Origin: Nitrospina sp.
GTDB taxonomy: Bacteria > Nitrospinota > Nitrospinia > Nitrospinales > VA-1
DNA length: 64,000 nucleotides
Direction: 5' to 3'
Assembly: GCA_018673915.1 (NCBI GenBank)
Contig: JABHBK010000044.1
Span: 22,940-86,939, forward strand
Position 1 is the stretch's first letter; the number at the start of each line of letters is the position of its first letter. The translations under genes and the position numbers were made by a program. The notes beneath the pieces are model-generated. The model worked only from the letters and a program-made list of their open reading frames with translations. It was not told the DNA's origin and made no database searches. This document shows positions 8,956 to 18,091 of the stretch, piece after piece.

Positions 8956-11272
8956 AGGTTCTTCTTAATGGTTTGAAAAATAAAATTAGTAACAAAATAA
9001 ATGCTACGCCACTGATGGAGGCACCCATTCTTAATCCTAACGGCTCATAAAAAAACTCTACACTATGATTCCCCGGCCCTAATTTTACCCCTCGATAAAA
9101 ATGATTCGCCTGGTAAATTCGTTGCGGTTTTTCGTCGACCTCCACCTTCCAACCGGGAAACCAGGTATCAAGCAAAACCAGAAACCCTTCTTCGTTTTGT
9201 TTGGTTTTAATCTTGACTCGGTTCGGGCTATATTCGATCTCCTCAATCTGACCAGAGAACTGCTTGCCTGCTTTCATTTCGACGGACTCTGTCAACAGGA
9301 CTTGCTTAAGCGGATCGAATGCCGGGTCGTAATAAGTATTAAACCAATTCGATTCCAACACCTGCCGGGATTCTCCGACCAAAAATGCGCGCGGCAGGGC
9401 ATCTTCAAACACTTTCACTTTTTTAATTCCTCTTGGATACTGGGCAGAAGGCAACTGCTCGAAGTCTTCTGTTACCCAATATTTCACATTACTGCGTTTC
9501 AAAATTGTCTTTTTTATCGGGATATCAGATGATAGAAACAAGTGGTACCAGAGCAGGCTCTGATTCAGCTTCAGGGTGGCCTCTCCCTCGGCATAAGCTA
9601 AACCATAAATCGCCCCAAGGTTTGGATAGACTTGATCCCGCGTGGCCAGCTGGACACTCAGCAGATTAAAAAGAGGTTGATCGGACTGGGAAGAGGGTGT
9701 CTTCGATTCACTTTCGGGCGGATTGGAAGCAACCTTTTTTTTTCCCGGCTTATCCATCAGCATTCCACTATAAACACGGAAAGAATCGGCCGTTCCCCCC
9801 AGGCGTTTGGCCAGCGGCGGAGGATCGGTATAAAACTCCCGGTCAATCAGAGGTATTAGCATGGAGTTTTTCCCCATCAGGTCCAGCACCATCAAAAGCA
9901 AAAGAAGGCTAAAGAATCCCGACCGGTTCACCTTTTTTAAATGCAGGGCAAAAATGCCGACTGCCAGGAGCAATAAGATCATCAGGCTCTCTAGTCCAGC
10001 CCGGTTGGCATCTATTCCAAACATTAACCCGACTCCGGCCGTAGTTACAAATAGGGCAAGCAGGAGTTTTTTCATTTCCCTTTTCTCATGAGGGATCGCT
10101 TTGACAAACCTATCGAGAGACCATGCAGACAAGAACACCATCGCAAAAGCGCAAAAGAAAAAGAATTTTTGCGGGTAGCGGAACATGCTGAACACAGGAA
10201 CCCAATCATAAAACAAGAAGTAGATAGGATTGGAATCGCCCAAAGCAAAAAACACTCCCGCCCCAAAAACCATTAGCCAAAATCGGATAACTTTTTGCTC
10301 CCTACTGACCAATAAACAAGCGAACAAAATAAACATTGGGACAATGCCCATATAAATGCTTTGCACGAAATAATCCATTCCGCCGCCATCCTGTTCTAGA
10401 AAATGTGTGAAGTTCTCGGGCAGGAAAAGCCCAAGCAAAGCACTTGGCTCCAATGCCCAGATGGTGCTTGCGGAGTAAGCTATGCCGGCACTGCGTCCTG
10501 TCTCTTTTAACAAATAATAGGTGGGTATCCATTGCAAAGCAGAAAGAGCCAGTGCTAGCCCCACCAATGCAAGTATAGCTAGAGTTTTATGTTTGAATCC
10601 TTTTAACCTCTCCTCATCTTTCGCCAGACAGAGCGAATGAGCATAAACCAGTAAGACAGAAAAAATCGCGTTTTCCGGCCCACCCCCTAACACCTGAAAA
10701 ACCAGGAAAGCCACCGCACCACAGAAATATTTCATCCGGGCTTCAGCCATAAATTTCTGCCACACCATAAGAATTAACGGAAACCATATGGCTGACTGAA
10801 ACTGGTTATAGACCGAGGCCAGTGATAAAAAATATCCTCCCAGCAGAGCAGTCAGCGATGCACAAAGAGACGCGGGAATAGATCTTTCCCAGTACCGACA
10901 CAGGGCATATACCGATGTCATCAGAACTACATGGTGGAACAGAAAGTAAGTATTGAAGGCGAATGAAAAATCTTTCAATAAAAATAATAACGAAGGAGGA
11001 TAGAATACTCCCGGATGCATCAAGGACATTAAAGGAATACCCTGCAATAGATTGGGGTACCAGTAGGGCCATTCTCCTTCCGCCCATACTCGGGCGAGGG
11101 CTAATTTCATGGGGTAGGCAAAATGATGGATGTCCCGAAAAAAGAAAGTCTTCCCTTCAAACAGGACCGGGTAGAAAAACAGGGTAAAGACAAACAGGAG
11201 AAAACAGGTTGGCAACAAGGGCATCCCATAACGAGACAGGATGTTATTCTTCAATTTGTATTCCCGAAACAA
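8942..11272 (-). CDS. YfhO-like multi-pass membrane protein
   Basis: A protein of about 776 residues related to the bacterial YfhO membrane family. Members resemble polytopic GT-C enzymes and are linked to glycosylation of cell-wall polymers in Firmicutes. Around 12 hydrophobic segments fill residues 15-470. The first periplasmic loop contains FRDIHHFAYPMKLALARVW and the PYWYPNLLQGIPL motif usual for the family. The C-terminus is a soluble beta-rich domain (FLVLLDTWFPGWKVEVDEK) ending in one more helix. The start is uncertain: the frame first opens at a TTG (11272) inside an eight-T run, with ATG 11224 as a later alternative. It is the last of three surface-sugar membrane genes. Confidence 0.78.
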   Translation of the reverse strand: MFREYKLKNNILSRYGMPLLPTCFLLFVFTLFFYPVLFEGKTFFFRDIHHFAYPMKLALARVWAEGEWPYWYPNLLQGIPLMSLMHPGVFYPPSLLFLLKDFSFAFNTYFLFHHVVLMTSVYALCRYWERSIPASLCASLTALLGGYFLSLASVYNQFQSAIWFPLILMVWQKFMAEARMKYFCGAVAFLVFQVLGGGPENAIFSVLLVYAHSLCLAKDEERLKGFKHKTLAILALVGLALALSALQWIPTYYLLKETGRSAGIAYSASTIWALEPSALLGLFLPENFTHFLEQDGGGMDYFVQSIYMGIVPMFILFACLLVSREQKVIRFWLMVFGAGVFFALGDSNPIYFLFYDWVPVFSMFRYPQKFFFFCAFAMVFLSAWSLDRFVKAIPHEKREMKKLLLALFVTTAGVGLMFGIDANRAGLESLMILLLLAVGIFALHLKKVNRSGFFSLLLLLMVLDLMGKNSMLIPLIDREFYTDPPPLAKRLGGTADSFRVYSGMLMDKPGKKKVASNPPESESKTPSSQSDQPLFNLLSVQLATRDQVYPNLGAIYGLAYAEGEATLKLNQSLLWYHLFLSSDIPIKKTILKRSNVKYWVTEDFEQLPSAQYPRGIKKVKVFEDALPRAFLVGESRQVLESNWFNTYYDPAFDPLKQVLLTESVEMKAGKQFSGQIEEIEYSPNRVKIKTKQNEEGFLVLLDTWFPGWKVEVDEKPQRIYQANHFYRGVKLGPGNHSVEFFYEPLGLRMGASISGVAFILLLILFFKPLRRTYETG

Positions 11273-11288
11273 AAAAAACCATTCTCAT

Positions 11289-12239
11289 TCAACCTTTGAG
11301 ATGCTTGTTGTTTTCCATATCAAACCACATGGCAAAAAGTAAAAACTGCAAGCCGGACATCACCAGAAAAACCGAGAACAACGCACTAGTGGTTGAAACC
11401 GGTCCCGAAAAAATTCGGTACAGGAAAAGATAAAACCCCGTAAACGCACCGGCGGGAAAAGCGATCAAGCCCAGGGTGTAGAAAAATACCAGCGGATGAA
11501 AATCGCGGATCACGTATTTCTCAACAAGCCTGCGAAAAAAACAGTTGACCAATAATCTTGAGATGGTGATGACCACACGCGAAATGCGTATTTCGGAAAC
11601 CTCTCCTATATTGTAAACAGGGCGAACCGGAACATCGCGCACAGAACAATCTACAATATTCAGCTTAACCAACAAGTCATTGGGCATGCCATATCGGGGA
11701 TAGATGTTTTCCAGATCCACCAACTCCATCGCCCTTTTTGATATCGCGGTGTACCCGCATTGAGTGTCCGCCACATGCCAGTAGCCACTGGCAATCTTAG
11801 TTAGCAAAGATAAAATACTGTTACCGATATACCGGTGACGGGGAATGATGTCCCAGGCTTTTCCCTGAAACAGGCGGTTACCCTTGGCATAGTCCACCCC
11901 TTCCAGGGCCACAGGTCGTATGAGATTTTCAAGGTCTGCCGGATCCATTTGAGCGTCCCCAGCCATGACCACCGCAATATCGACATCATTTTCCAAGCTC
12001 GCTTTATAGCCGGTGCAAATCGCCGCTCCCACCCCTTGGTTTTTGTCATGGCGAATCAAAACAATTCGAGAATCGGCTTCCATTCTTTCATGCACTTTAT
12101 CTGATGTGGCATCCTGGCTATGATCATCGATAACAAAAATATGATCGATCCAGTCAGGAAGAGTCTGGAGCATCTTCTGAATCAATTTTTGCTCATTATG
12201 AGCGGGAACCACTACTGAAATCACTTTATCTTTATGCAT
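11289..12239 (-). CDS. Family 2 glycosyltransferase with C-terminal membrane anchor
   Basis: A 316-residue dolichol/polyprenol-phosphate sugar transferase-type GT2. The N-terminal GT-A domain shows VISVVVPAHNEQKLI, the nucleotide-binding IDDHSQDAT and the metal-binding region VVMAGDAQMDP. Two hydrophobic helices near residues 250-310 anchor it in the inner membrane. Enzymes of this kind load a single sugar on undecaprenyl phosphate. That donor is then used by GT-C type membrane transferases such as the two large neighbours, the DUF2723 gene upstream and the YfhO-like gene downstream. The stop TGA is directly followed by ATGAGAATG. The sugar transferred is not predictable. Confidence 0.87.
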   Translation of the reverse strand: MHKDKVISVVVPAHNEQKLIQKMLQTLPDWIDHIFVIDDHSQDATSDKVHERMEADSRIVLIRHDKNQGVGAAICTGYKASLENDVDIAVVMAGDAQMDPADLENLIRPVALEGVDYAKGNRLFQGKAWDIIPRHRYIGNSILSLLTKIASGYWHVADTQCGYTAISKRAMELVDLENIYPRYGMPNDLLVKLNIVDCSVRDVPVRPVYNIGEVSEIRISRVVITISRLLVNCFFRRLVEKYVIRDFHPLVFFYTLGLIAFPAGAFTGFYLFLYRIFSGPVSTTSALFSVFLVMSGLQFLLFAMWFDMENNKHLKG

Positions 12240-12250
12240 TTTTGGCTCCC

Positions 12251-14454
12251 TTAAAAAGACCCCAGTTGTTGAAGTCGTTCTCGTACCTGCTTTAATTCTC
12301 CAAGCGTTGCAACCCTTGCCTGCGCCTCCACTAAAGACCGCTTAGCTTTTTCCGGGTTCCCCAAAGCTATCCAGATATCTGCCGATTCAAAATAAGGGCG
12401 AAATGCTTCTTGTTTTTTTTCCGCAGCGATCCTAAAAGAATTGAGGGATTTTTCCCACTCACCTTCTTTACTTAGCAAGAGTCCTTCTGCTAAATAAGTT
12501 TCAAAATTTTCAGGAAAAAATTTTCTCATTGTTTTCAGTTTCGTCCGGGCCTCTTCCAGTTTTCCATCCAAGGTCAAGTTATCCACTACTTTTAAATACC
12601 AGTCAACTCCACCCTGGCCGAGGAACTCACGCATAACTATGAGAACTTCCATCTCCTCCTTATAGTAGCCTGCCGAATGAAAATATGCGGCAAAAGAAGG
12701 GATAAAATAGGAAACCTTTAGGATCCACCTGGATTCATTCTGAATGCCAGGCACAGCCAGTTCTTCTTCCAGCCATTGCTTAAATTCCCCAAATCCTTTA
12801 CCAGGATTTATGGGTTTGCTCACAGGATTTTCATCTTGAGGGCGGTAGCGCAGTAATAGGTTCTTGTCTGGGACTAACCTTTCTGCCAAGGAAAACTCGC
12901 GCAGAAAAGACAAGTTTTGTTCGATCAGCAAAGGCCGTTCCCTGGCATTTTGGTCGAAAAACTCGGTCATATATAAATACGATTCTTCTCGGGAACCAAA
13001 TCGATGGCTTTCCGGGCTCGGTAGTTTGAGATCAGGGTACCTTTTTTGTGTCATATAAAAAGGAGGATAGGAATCCAGGAAATCCCAGGCTTTCATAAAA
13101 GTGACATCATCCCTGAGTCTCATCACATCCTGATGATAAGCCGAATTGAACCAGGAAATTCCCGCCACAAAAATACTGTTATCGTCCAACGAAAGAATCA
13201 TGCGTTGCAATAATGACTGAGCAAAATAATTTCCAGAACGGTCGACTTTGCCGTAGTTGGCGGAAGACAGCCACACCACGAATCCCACAAGAACGAGAGT
13301 AACTAATACTTGTTGGTTGCCTGCCCGCCGAGACTCCTTTTGTGTATTTGGGGAATTGCTTGACCCGTTTGCTCTGGCTACCTGGTTAAGCCAGAATAAA
13401 AAAGCCGATGTCCACAAACACGCCACAATGTAGGTGGGGAAATAACTCTCCTTTTGCCATCCCACAAAAAACGATGCATTAACCGCCACAATCAGCAGAA
13501 AGAAAAGAAATAATGGGCGATTCGCCTTAAAACAGAGTAGGGCGCCAGCAAAAAACCCGACAACAATTACAGGTGTCAGTTGATTATTCAGGTCTTTGGC
13601 CAACATTCTTACAACATACAAGGTGTTTACCCCCAGCGAATTCAGACCCCTCCAAATTGTATTGGTATTATCCGTTTTTTCTGCCAGCAAATCATCGAAA
13701 TGGGTTTCCGCATGTTGCCGGTCTGTGATGTGATATATAAATTCCTGAATATTTTCCGGGTTCCCCCAATCAATGGTGGGTTCAGTAAACGAGCGGATTG
13801 GTAAATACAGATAGACCGAAAATCCTATTAAAAAAACCAAACTGGAGACGAGAAGATATTTAAAACGTGCCTTGCGCTCCCAGGCAAGAAACAACAATAC
13901 GATGGCAGGTAAATAGAATGCCACGGTTGCATGGTTTCCTGCGCTCAACCCATAAAAAAAAGCCGCCGCGAAGAGGAAGCGCACATCTTCATTTATATTC
14001 CACCGCAGGAGCAAATAAATAATCAAGCAAGTAAAAAAAGAATGCAGGGTATAAACTTCTGCAACAATTGAGTGATACCAGAAGGGCTCGCTGAAGGCTA
14101 GAATCAGAACAGGGAACAACCCTTCAATGATTTTAGATTCTCCTGGTCCATGCAATATTTCCAAAAATAGATTGGCTGAAAGATAAAGAAAAACCAGGGT
14201 GAGACACGCAAAAACCAGCGAAAAAAGATTGACCTTGAATGCTATTGATCCCAGAGGCAAAAACGTAAAGGCTTTGACCAATAAATTATAGGTAGGAAAA
14301 CCCGCCGGATGACTTACGCCTAAAGCAAAAGTGGTGTCGATGAATTCCGGGGAATCACGAAAATCAATGGAAGGAGCAAGAGTACTTAGATAAAAACAGG
14401 CGGGAACAAGGATTAAAAAAAAATTGTCCGAATCTTTGAGTGGGATTCTGTCAT
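12251..14454 (-). CDS. DUF2723 (protein O-mannosyltransferase-like) membrane protein with TPR tail; reading frame broken near the N-terminus
   Basis: A large polytopic membrane protein of the DUF2723/GT-C type with about ten hydrophobic segments and, from about residue 560, TPR-like helical pairs. The uninterrupted frame with a usable start begins only at 14281, which removes the family's catalytic first loop. That loop is present upstream in the same frame (SIDFRDSPEFIDTTFALGVS, then HPAGFPTYNLL), but no ATG, GTG or TTG lies before the in-frame stop. An ATG at 14454 in the +1 frame reads MTESHSKIRTIF and meets the main frame exactly in a run of nine T (plus-strand A at 14415-14423). One extra T would fuse them. 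This could be a sequencing error, transcriptional slippage or a phase-variable tract. Confidence 0.72.
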
Positions 14455-14481
14455 CAGGGGTTTACCGAAATATTTAAAAGA

Positions 14482-14520
14482 AAAATCCCCACCTCCCGCC
14501 TTAGGCGGCAAGTGGGGAAT
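14482..14520 (-). terminator. Strong rho-independent terminator of pilA
   Basis: On the minus strand the sequence folds as CCCCAC..CCGCC / GGCGG..GTGGGG around a short TAA-type loop and is followed by TTTTTCTTTT. It begins about 20 bp after the pilA stop. It ends the abundant pilin message before the glycosyltransferase-like genes, so those genes need readthrough or their own promoter. Confidence 0.85.
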
Positions 14521-14540
14521 TCTCATTATAAAAAATCAGA

Positions 14541-14924
14541 CTAGCTTATATTACCAACAGAATTCATGGTAAACGTTACACTACTCGCATCCGAGGAGTG
14601 AATCGACGTTGCAGCAAAGGTTGATTCTGCTCCATTAGTGATGGCAACGGTAACATTACCTGAAGCTACCCAACCATAAGAAGCCGCCGAGGCTAGGAGT
14701 GTTGTACAAGCACTCGTACCCGCATTATCCGCCCAGTAAGCTTTGCAGGCCAAATATATGTTATGCAAGTTGCCTTTTGCATCAGATTGATAAGCTCTGT
14801 TTTTGTAAGCACTAAATTGAGGAATTGCGATAGCCGCCAAAATGCCGATAATAGCGATAACAATCAATAACTCAATAAGTGTGAAACCTTTTTCTCCTTT
14901 AACCCGCCTGAACTTAGATAACAT
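14541..14924 (-). CDS. pilA: Type IV major pilin (PilA-like)
   Basis: A type IVa prepilin of 127 residues. A short basic leader ends in KGEKG and is followed by FTLIELLIVIAIIGILAAIA, with cleavage between Gly and Phe and the conserved Glu5. The mature protein is about 115 residues. The C-terminal domain is rich in Ala/Ser/Thr and has two Cys residues (YLACKAY, SACTTLL) that could form a short disulfide loop. I choose the ATG at 14924 because GAGGAG sits 6 nt before it; the ATG at 14930 would touch the ribosome-binding site. It stands alone between a sigma-54-type promoter and a strong terminator, as expected for a highly expressed pilin. Many Ser/Thr residues make O-glycosylation plausible. 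Confidence 0.93.
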   Translation of the reverse strand: MLSKFRRVKGEKGFTLIELLIVIAIIGILAAIAIPQFSAYKNRAYQSDAKGNLHNIYLACKAYWADNAGTSACTTLLASAASYGWVASGNVTVAITNGAESTFAATSIHSSDASSVTFTMNSVGNIS

Positions 14925-14995
14925 TTTCATCTCCTCATTATGATTAACAAAATAAACTTGGGATAGACGATATTAATGACTATCCACTATCTAGA

Positions 14996-15010
14996 GCAAA
15001 ACTCATGCCT
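14996..15010 (-). promoter_or_regulatory. Sigma-54 (-24/-12) promoter of pilA
   Basis: The minus strand reads AGGCATGAGTTTTGC followed by T. This matches the sigma-54 consensus TGGCACG-N4-TTGC in the invariant GG and GC, with exactly 10 bases between them. Predicted transcription start is near 14984, giving a leader of about 60 nt. The same element type lies before the other two pilus operons in this window. Confidence 0.75.
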
Positions 15011-15109
15011 TAAAATAATAATTATGATTATTTATTATAACCTCTTTTGTTTTAATGTGTTATAAAAAAAAATTCTCACCGTAGGGATTCAAAATCTTAA
15101 ATTATTCAT

Positions 15110-15153
15110 AAACTGACAAATATTGTCAGTTTTTATTGCCAAAAATTGTCAAT
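15110..15153. promoter_or_regulatory. Inverted repeat and extra half-site upstream of pilA (activator site candidate)
   Basis: Plus strand AAACTGACAA, 3-nt spacer, TTGTCAGTTT forms a perfect 10-bp inverted repeat at 15110-15132. A second element, ATTGTCAAT, lies at 15145-15153. They sit about 100-145 bp upstream of the sigma-54 promoter, the usual place for an enhancer-binding activator. TGTC-containing sites are known for PilR. Binding by PilR is inference. Confidence 0.5.
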
Positions 15154-15223
15154 TTGAAGACTTTTGCGAAATGTTGCTATTTCATTATATCTTGCGCTAT
15201 CCAATGGTTTATGAAACGATTTA

Positions 15224-15922
15224 ATGACTATGACTGACGAATTAAAACGTGTAGGTGTGCTGGGGGGAACATTTGATCCCATTCATAATGGGCATTTGGG
15301 CTTGGCCGCCGAGACAATGCAACTATTTGATTTACAAAAAGTTTTGTTTATTCCTGTCAATCAGTCTCCCCATAAGCTCCATAATCCGCCCGCCTCTTCG
15401 AAACATCGAGTCGCCATGCTTGAACTAGCTCTGGCACAAGAAACCGCTTTTTCCATAGAATTGATGGAAATTGAAAAGGGTGGCGTTTCCTATACCATTG
15501 ACACATTATCCCAGTTAAAGGAAAGACATCCCGATTGGGAGCTTTTCCTGATTCTGGGAGCCGATGCTTTTATAACAATGGATACTTGGAAAAGCTATGA
15601 GGATATATTCAAACTTTGTGATGTGCTGGTTGGCACAAGGCCCGATGTAGAAATAAAACTTCCTACTAAGCTAGGTAAAATGCTTGGGCTTAAAAATATA
15701 CCGCTTGAAAAAAATAATAATTCTTTACTTGCAACTTTGAACTCTGCTACAAGGAAAACCATACGTTTATACCAAATTCCACCTCAGGATATTTCTTCCA
15801 GAGAAATCCGACAGCAGGTACAGGCTGGAAAAGAAATTAAAAAATTGTTGCCCCTTTCAGTTGATCATTATATTATGAAAAATCAATTATACCGGACTGA
15901 GTCCCCTCTAAATTTGGTTTGA
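15224..15922 (+). CDS. nadD: Nicotinate-nucleotide adenylyltransferase
   Basis: A 232-residue adenylyltransferase that converts nicotinate mononucleotide and ATP to deamido-NAD. The nucleotidyltransferase motif GVLGGTFDPIHNGHLGLA begins near residue 11, with the HxGH signature as HNGH. The second signature ISSREIR, near residue 190, is typical of NadD. LILGADAFITMDTWKSYEDI matches the substrate-binding middle of the family. The start may be ATG 15224 or ATG 15230; neither has a clear Shine-Dalgarno. The stop TGA is directly followed by the ATG of rsfS, the widespread nadD-rsfS pairing. It is divergent from pilA. Confidence 0.95.
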   Translation: MTMTDELKRVGVLGGTFDPIHNGHLGLAAETMQLFDLQKVLFIPVNQSPHKLHNPPASSKHRVAMLELALAQETAFSIELMEIEKGGVSYTIDTLSQLKERHPDWELFLILGADAFITMDTWKSYEDIFKLCDVLVGTRPDVEIKLPTKLGKMLGLKNIPLEKNNNSLLATLNSATRKTIRLYQIPPQDISSREIRQQVQAGKEIKKLLPLSVDHYIMKNQLYRTESPLNLV

Positions 15923-16276
15923 ATGAAAGAAAAACTAAACGCTCTTCAACAGCTTGCCGTGGATTCTGCTGCGGATAAAAAAGCTTTTGATATTCTCATT
16001 CTAGACCTGAGGAATCGCTCAGACCTTACAGATTTTTTCATGATATGCAGTGGAAACTCTAAGGTTCACGTTCAATCTATCGTTGATGCCATTCTGGAGA
16101 GATGTTACCAAACCCACAATAAACCCTCTGCGGTAGAAGGTTACTCAGGAGGTATCTGGATAGTCGTGGATCTAGGAGATTTAATTGTACATGTTTTTCA
16201 TAAAGAAGCCCGCCTTCACTACGACCTCGAACGTCTATGGGGTGATGTTCCTGTTATCAAGGCAGTAGGCCAATAA
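15923..16276 (+). CDS. rsfS: Ribosomal silencing factor RsfS
   Basis: A 117-residue member of the RsfS/Iojap/DUF143 family. It binds ribosomal protein uL14 and blocks subunit joining when nutrients are short. Recognisable blocks are DKKAFDILILDLRNRSDLTDFFMICSG-like sequence near the N-terminus, VQSIVDAI, and WIVVDLGDLIVHVF followed by YDLERLWGD near the C-terminus. Its length is typical of the family. The ATG immediately follows the nadD stop, so translation is coupled. Confidence is high because every conserved block is present in order. Confidence 0.95.
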   Translation: MKEKLNALQQLAVDSAADKKAFDILILDLRNRSDLTDFFMICSGNSKVHVQSIVDAILERCYQTHNKPSAVEGYSGGIWIVVDLGDLIVHVFHKEARLHYDLERLWGDVPVIKAVGQ

Positions 16277-16306
16277 AGACTCCCCCTTTTACCTGAAACT
16301 GTAACT

Positions 16307-16699
16307 ATGAACAAAAAGAAAGCTGATAAATTTCGCTCTATATTGGAATCCATTCGGACCGAATTACTGGGAGATGTAGAAAAATCGAACCAGAATGTGA
16401 GAGCCAGTGAAACCGAACAAATGGCTGATATAAGTGATGATGCCGCTCGCACCTATAATCGGCAACTGGAAGGGGAGATTGGGAATCAAGAATGGCAAAG
16501 ACTCAAGCAGGTTGACTTGGCCATCAAGAAGATTGAAGAAGGAGAATATGGTATTTGCTCTCAATGCGAAGAACCTATTCCAGAAGCCCGGTTACAAGTA
16601 GTTCCCTTTACAGAATTCTGCACCCAATGTCTGAGCGAAATGGAAAAAAACCCCAAGGCCACCGATCTCAATGACGAAGAAACTTTTGAGGAGGCTTAA
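16307..16699 (+). CDS. DksA/TraR-family zinc-finger protein
   Basis: A 130-residue protein of the DksA/TraR C4 zinc-finger family. An N-terminal coiled-coil (about residues 1-80, with the acidic turn MADISDDAARTY) is followed by a zinc finger, CSQCEEPIPEARLQVVPFTE ending FCTQC, which has four Cys. Family members enter the RNA polymerase secondary channel and modulate stringent-response promoters, though short members of this type may act elsewhere. The coiled-coil tip lacks the exact DxxDxA motif of DksA, although ISDDAA is close. It therefore could be a paralogue with a distinct role. It lies in a run with nadD and rsfS. Confidence 0.82.
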   Translation: MNKKKADKFRSILESIRTELLGDVEKSNQNVRASETEQMADISDDAARTYNRQLEGEIGNQEWQRLKQVDLAIKKIEEGEYGICSQCEEPIPEARLQVVPFTEFCTQCLSEMEKNPKATDLNDEETFEEA

Positions 16700-16701
16700 A
16701 C

Positions 16702-17907
16702 GTGTCTTTGAAGCAAATCATCATTTTTTTAGTATTCGCACTGCTCTCTATATACACCGCGTTTCTAAACCCTCATGATTCTATAATTCATATTACGCAA
16801 AGCCAATCGCTGGAGCTACCGACCGTTCTCTTGTTACTAGGGTCTATTCTTATCGGTGTTATCATTACCGTTTTTCTGTTCTGGACTTTTAATTTTAAAA
16901 ACGCTCTGACTCGTTGGAAAATTGGTTTTAAAAATAACCGGGTGAAAAAAAGGAACCTCCGAGTTGAAACCCAGTTCAAAAAGGGAGAAAACTTTTTCAT
17001 CTGTGGAAAGACAGATAAATCGCAAGCCCTTATTGAGAAAGTCCTCGATACTTCCCCTGAGCATGTCGGTGCCCTCAACCTGATGGGCCGAATCCTGAGC
17101 ACTACCGGTAAATTTGACCAGGCAGAAATTTTTCACAAGAAAGCTCTCGCACTTGAGCCGCAAAACATTCATGCGCTCTATGACTTGGCCCACACTTATT
17201 CCAAGACCGATCGCCAAGATGAAGAAATCGCACTTCTTCAAAAAATACAGGGGATGAACCCAGGAACTGCTGGCCCCATACTGCGTCTTCGCGATATTTA
17301 TTTGAAGCACAAAGACTGGAAAAAAGTTTGCGTCCTTCAGAAAAAAGTTTTGCCTCTTTTACGTGAGAACCTGGAGGAATGGAAAAAGGAACAGACAAAT
17401 CTAAGCCTATACCACTTTGAGTTTGGCAAACAATGCCTGGAAAATAGTAACCAAGACGCCGCTATTTCCGCCTTCAAACAGGCTCTACGTGTCTCCGAAC
17501 AATGCCTGCAGGCCTACTTGTCATTGGGAGATGCCTATTTGGAGTCTGGCAAACAAAAGCAGGCGTTGAAAACATGGAAAACTGGATATCAAAAAACTGG
17601 GAATAAATCCTGTTTGGTGCGTTCGCAAATCGCCCTCAGAGATTCCGAAAATTATCAGGAACTTTTGCACACCTATGAAGAAACCCTGGAAGCATCGGAA
17701 GAACAATCCCTGCTTGTACTTTTATTGTCTACATTCTATCTGGAGCATGGATTGGAAGATAAAGCTCGACATCTACTGGAAAACAACTCACCTGAACATC
17801 CCCTGCTTCATTCCTTATTACTGGAAAGTGCCCAGCACTCAGGAAACGGTAACCAGCAATCCCATTTCGAACTGACCCGAGACGCAGTATTCGCCCTAAC
17901 TCTCTAG
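16702..17907 (+). CDS. LapA-like membrane domain fused to TPR protein (LapB-like)
   Basis: A 401-residue inner-membrane protein. Residues 1-65 hold two hydrophobic helices with the layout of the LapA/DUF1049 domain (helix, short loop, LELPTVLLLLGSILIGVIIT, helix). The remainder is TPR-like helical repeats, including ALNLMGRILSTTGKFDQAE and AYLSLGDAYLESGKQKQAL. In E. coli, LapA and LapB are separate adjacent proteins that control lipopolysaccharide synthesis through LpxC turnover. Here they appear as one chain. LapB's C-terminal rubredoxin-like zinc knuckle is absent; the protein ends in ordinary sequence. A GTG start has AGGAGG 7 nt upstream and follows the DksA-type gene by 2 bp. The function is inferred from architecture only. 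Confidence 0.65.
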   Translation: MSLKQIIIFLVFALLSIYTAFLNPHDSIIHITQSQSLELPTVLLLLGSILIGVIITVFLFWTFNFKNALTRWKIGFKNNRVKKRNLRVETQFKKGENFFICGKTDKSQALIEKVLDTSPEHVGALNLMGRILSTTGKFDQAEIFHKKALALEPQNIHALYDLAHTYSKTDRQDEEIALLQKIQGMNPGTAGPILRLRDIYLKHKDWKKVCVLQKKVLPLLRENLEEWKKEQTNLSLYHFEFGKQCLENSNQDAAISAFKQALRVSEQCLQAYLSLGDAYLESGKQKQALKTWKTGYQKTGNKSCLVRSQIALRDSENYQELLHTYEETLEASEEQSLLVLLLSTFYLEHGLEDKARHLLENNSPEHPLLHSLLLESAQHSGNGNQQSHFELTRDAVFALTL

Positions 17908-18046
17908 CGAGAGTCCCACTAGTAATAGCTTTTTCTGCTAACAACAATGCTCGCGGCTGAAAATGTTTTGTTGGAAAGCTTTAATGGACCCCTCTTTTTA
18001 AAGAGAGCTTTGCGTAAGTCGATAATATAGAAAAGCGAGATGCTTC

Positions 18047-18084
18047 TACCCCTCCGGGGCATGAAGGCATAGGTCAAATATCAC
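18047..18084 (+). repeat. Dispersed intergenic repeat, copy A
   Basis: Reads TACCCCTCCGGGGCATGAAG and then GGCATAGGTCAAATATCAC-like sequence. The CCCC/GGGG half is palindromic. The same 38-nt pattern recurs at 36208-36245 and, inverted, at 47258-47295 and 47354-47393, with a partial copy at 20180-20209. It sits between two convergent genes. Confidence 0.65.
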
Positions 18085-18091
18085 AAGTGGG

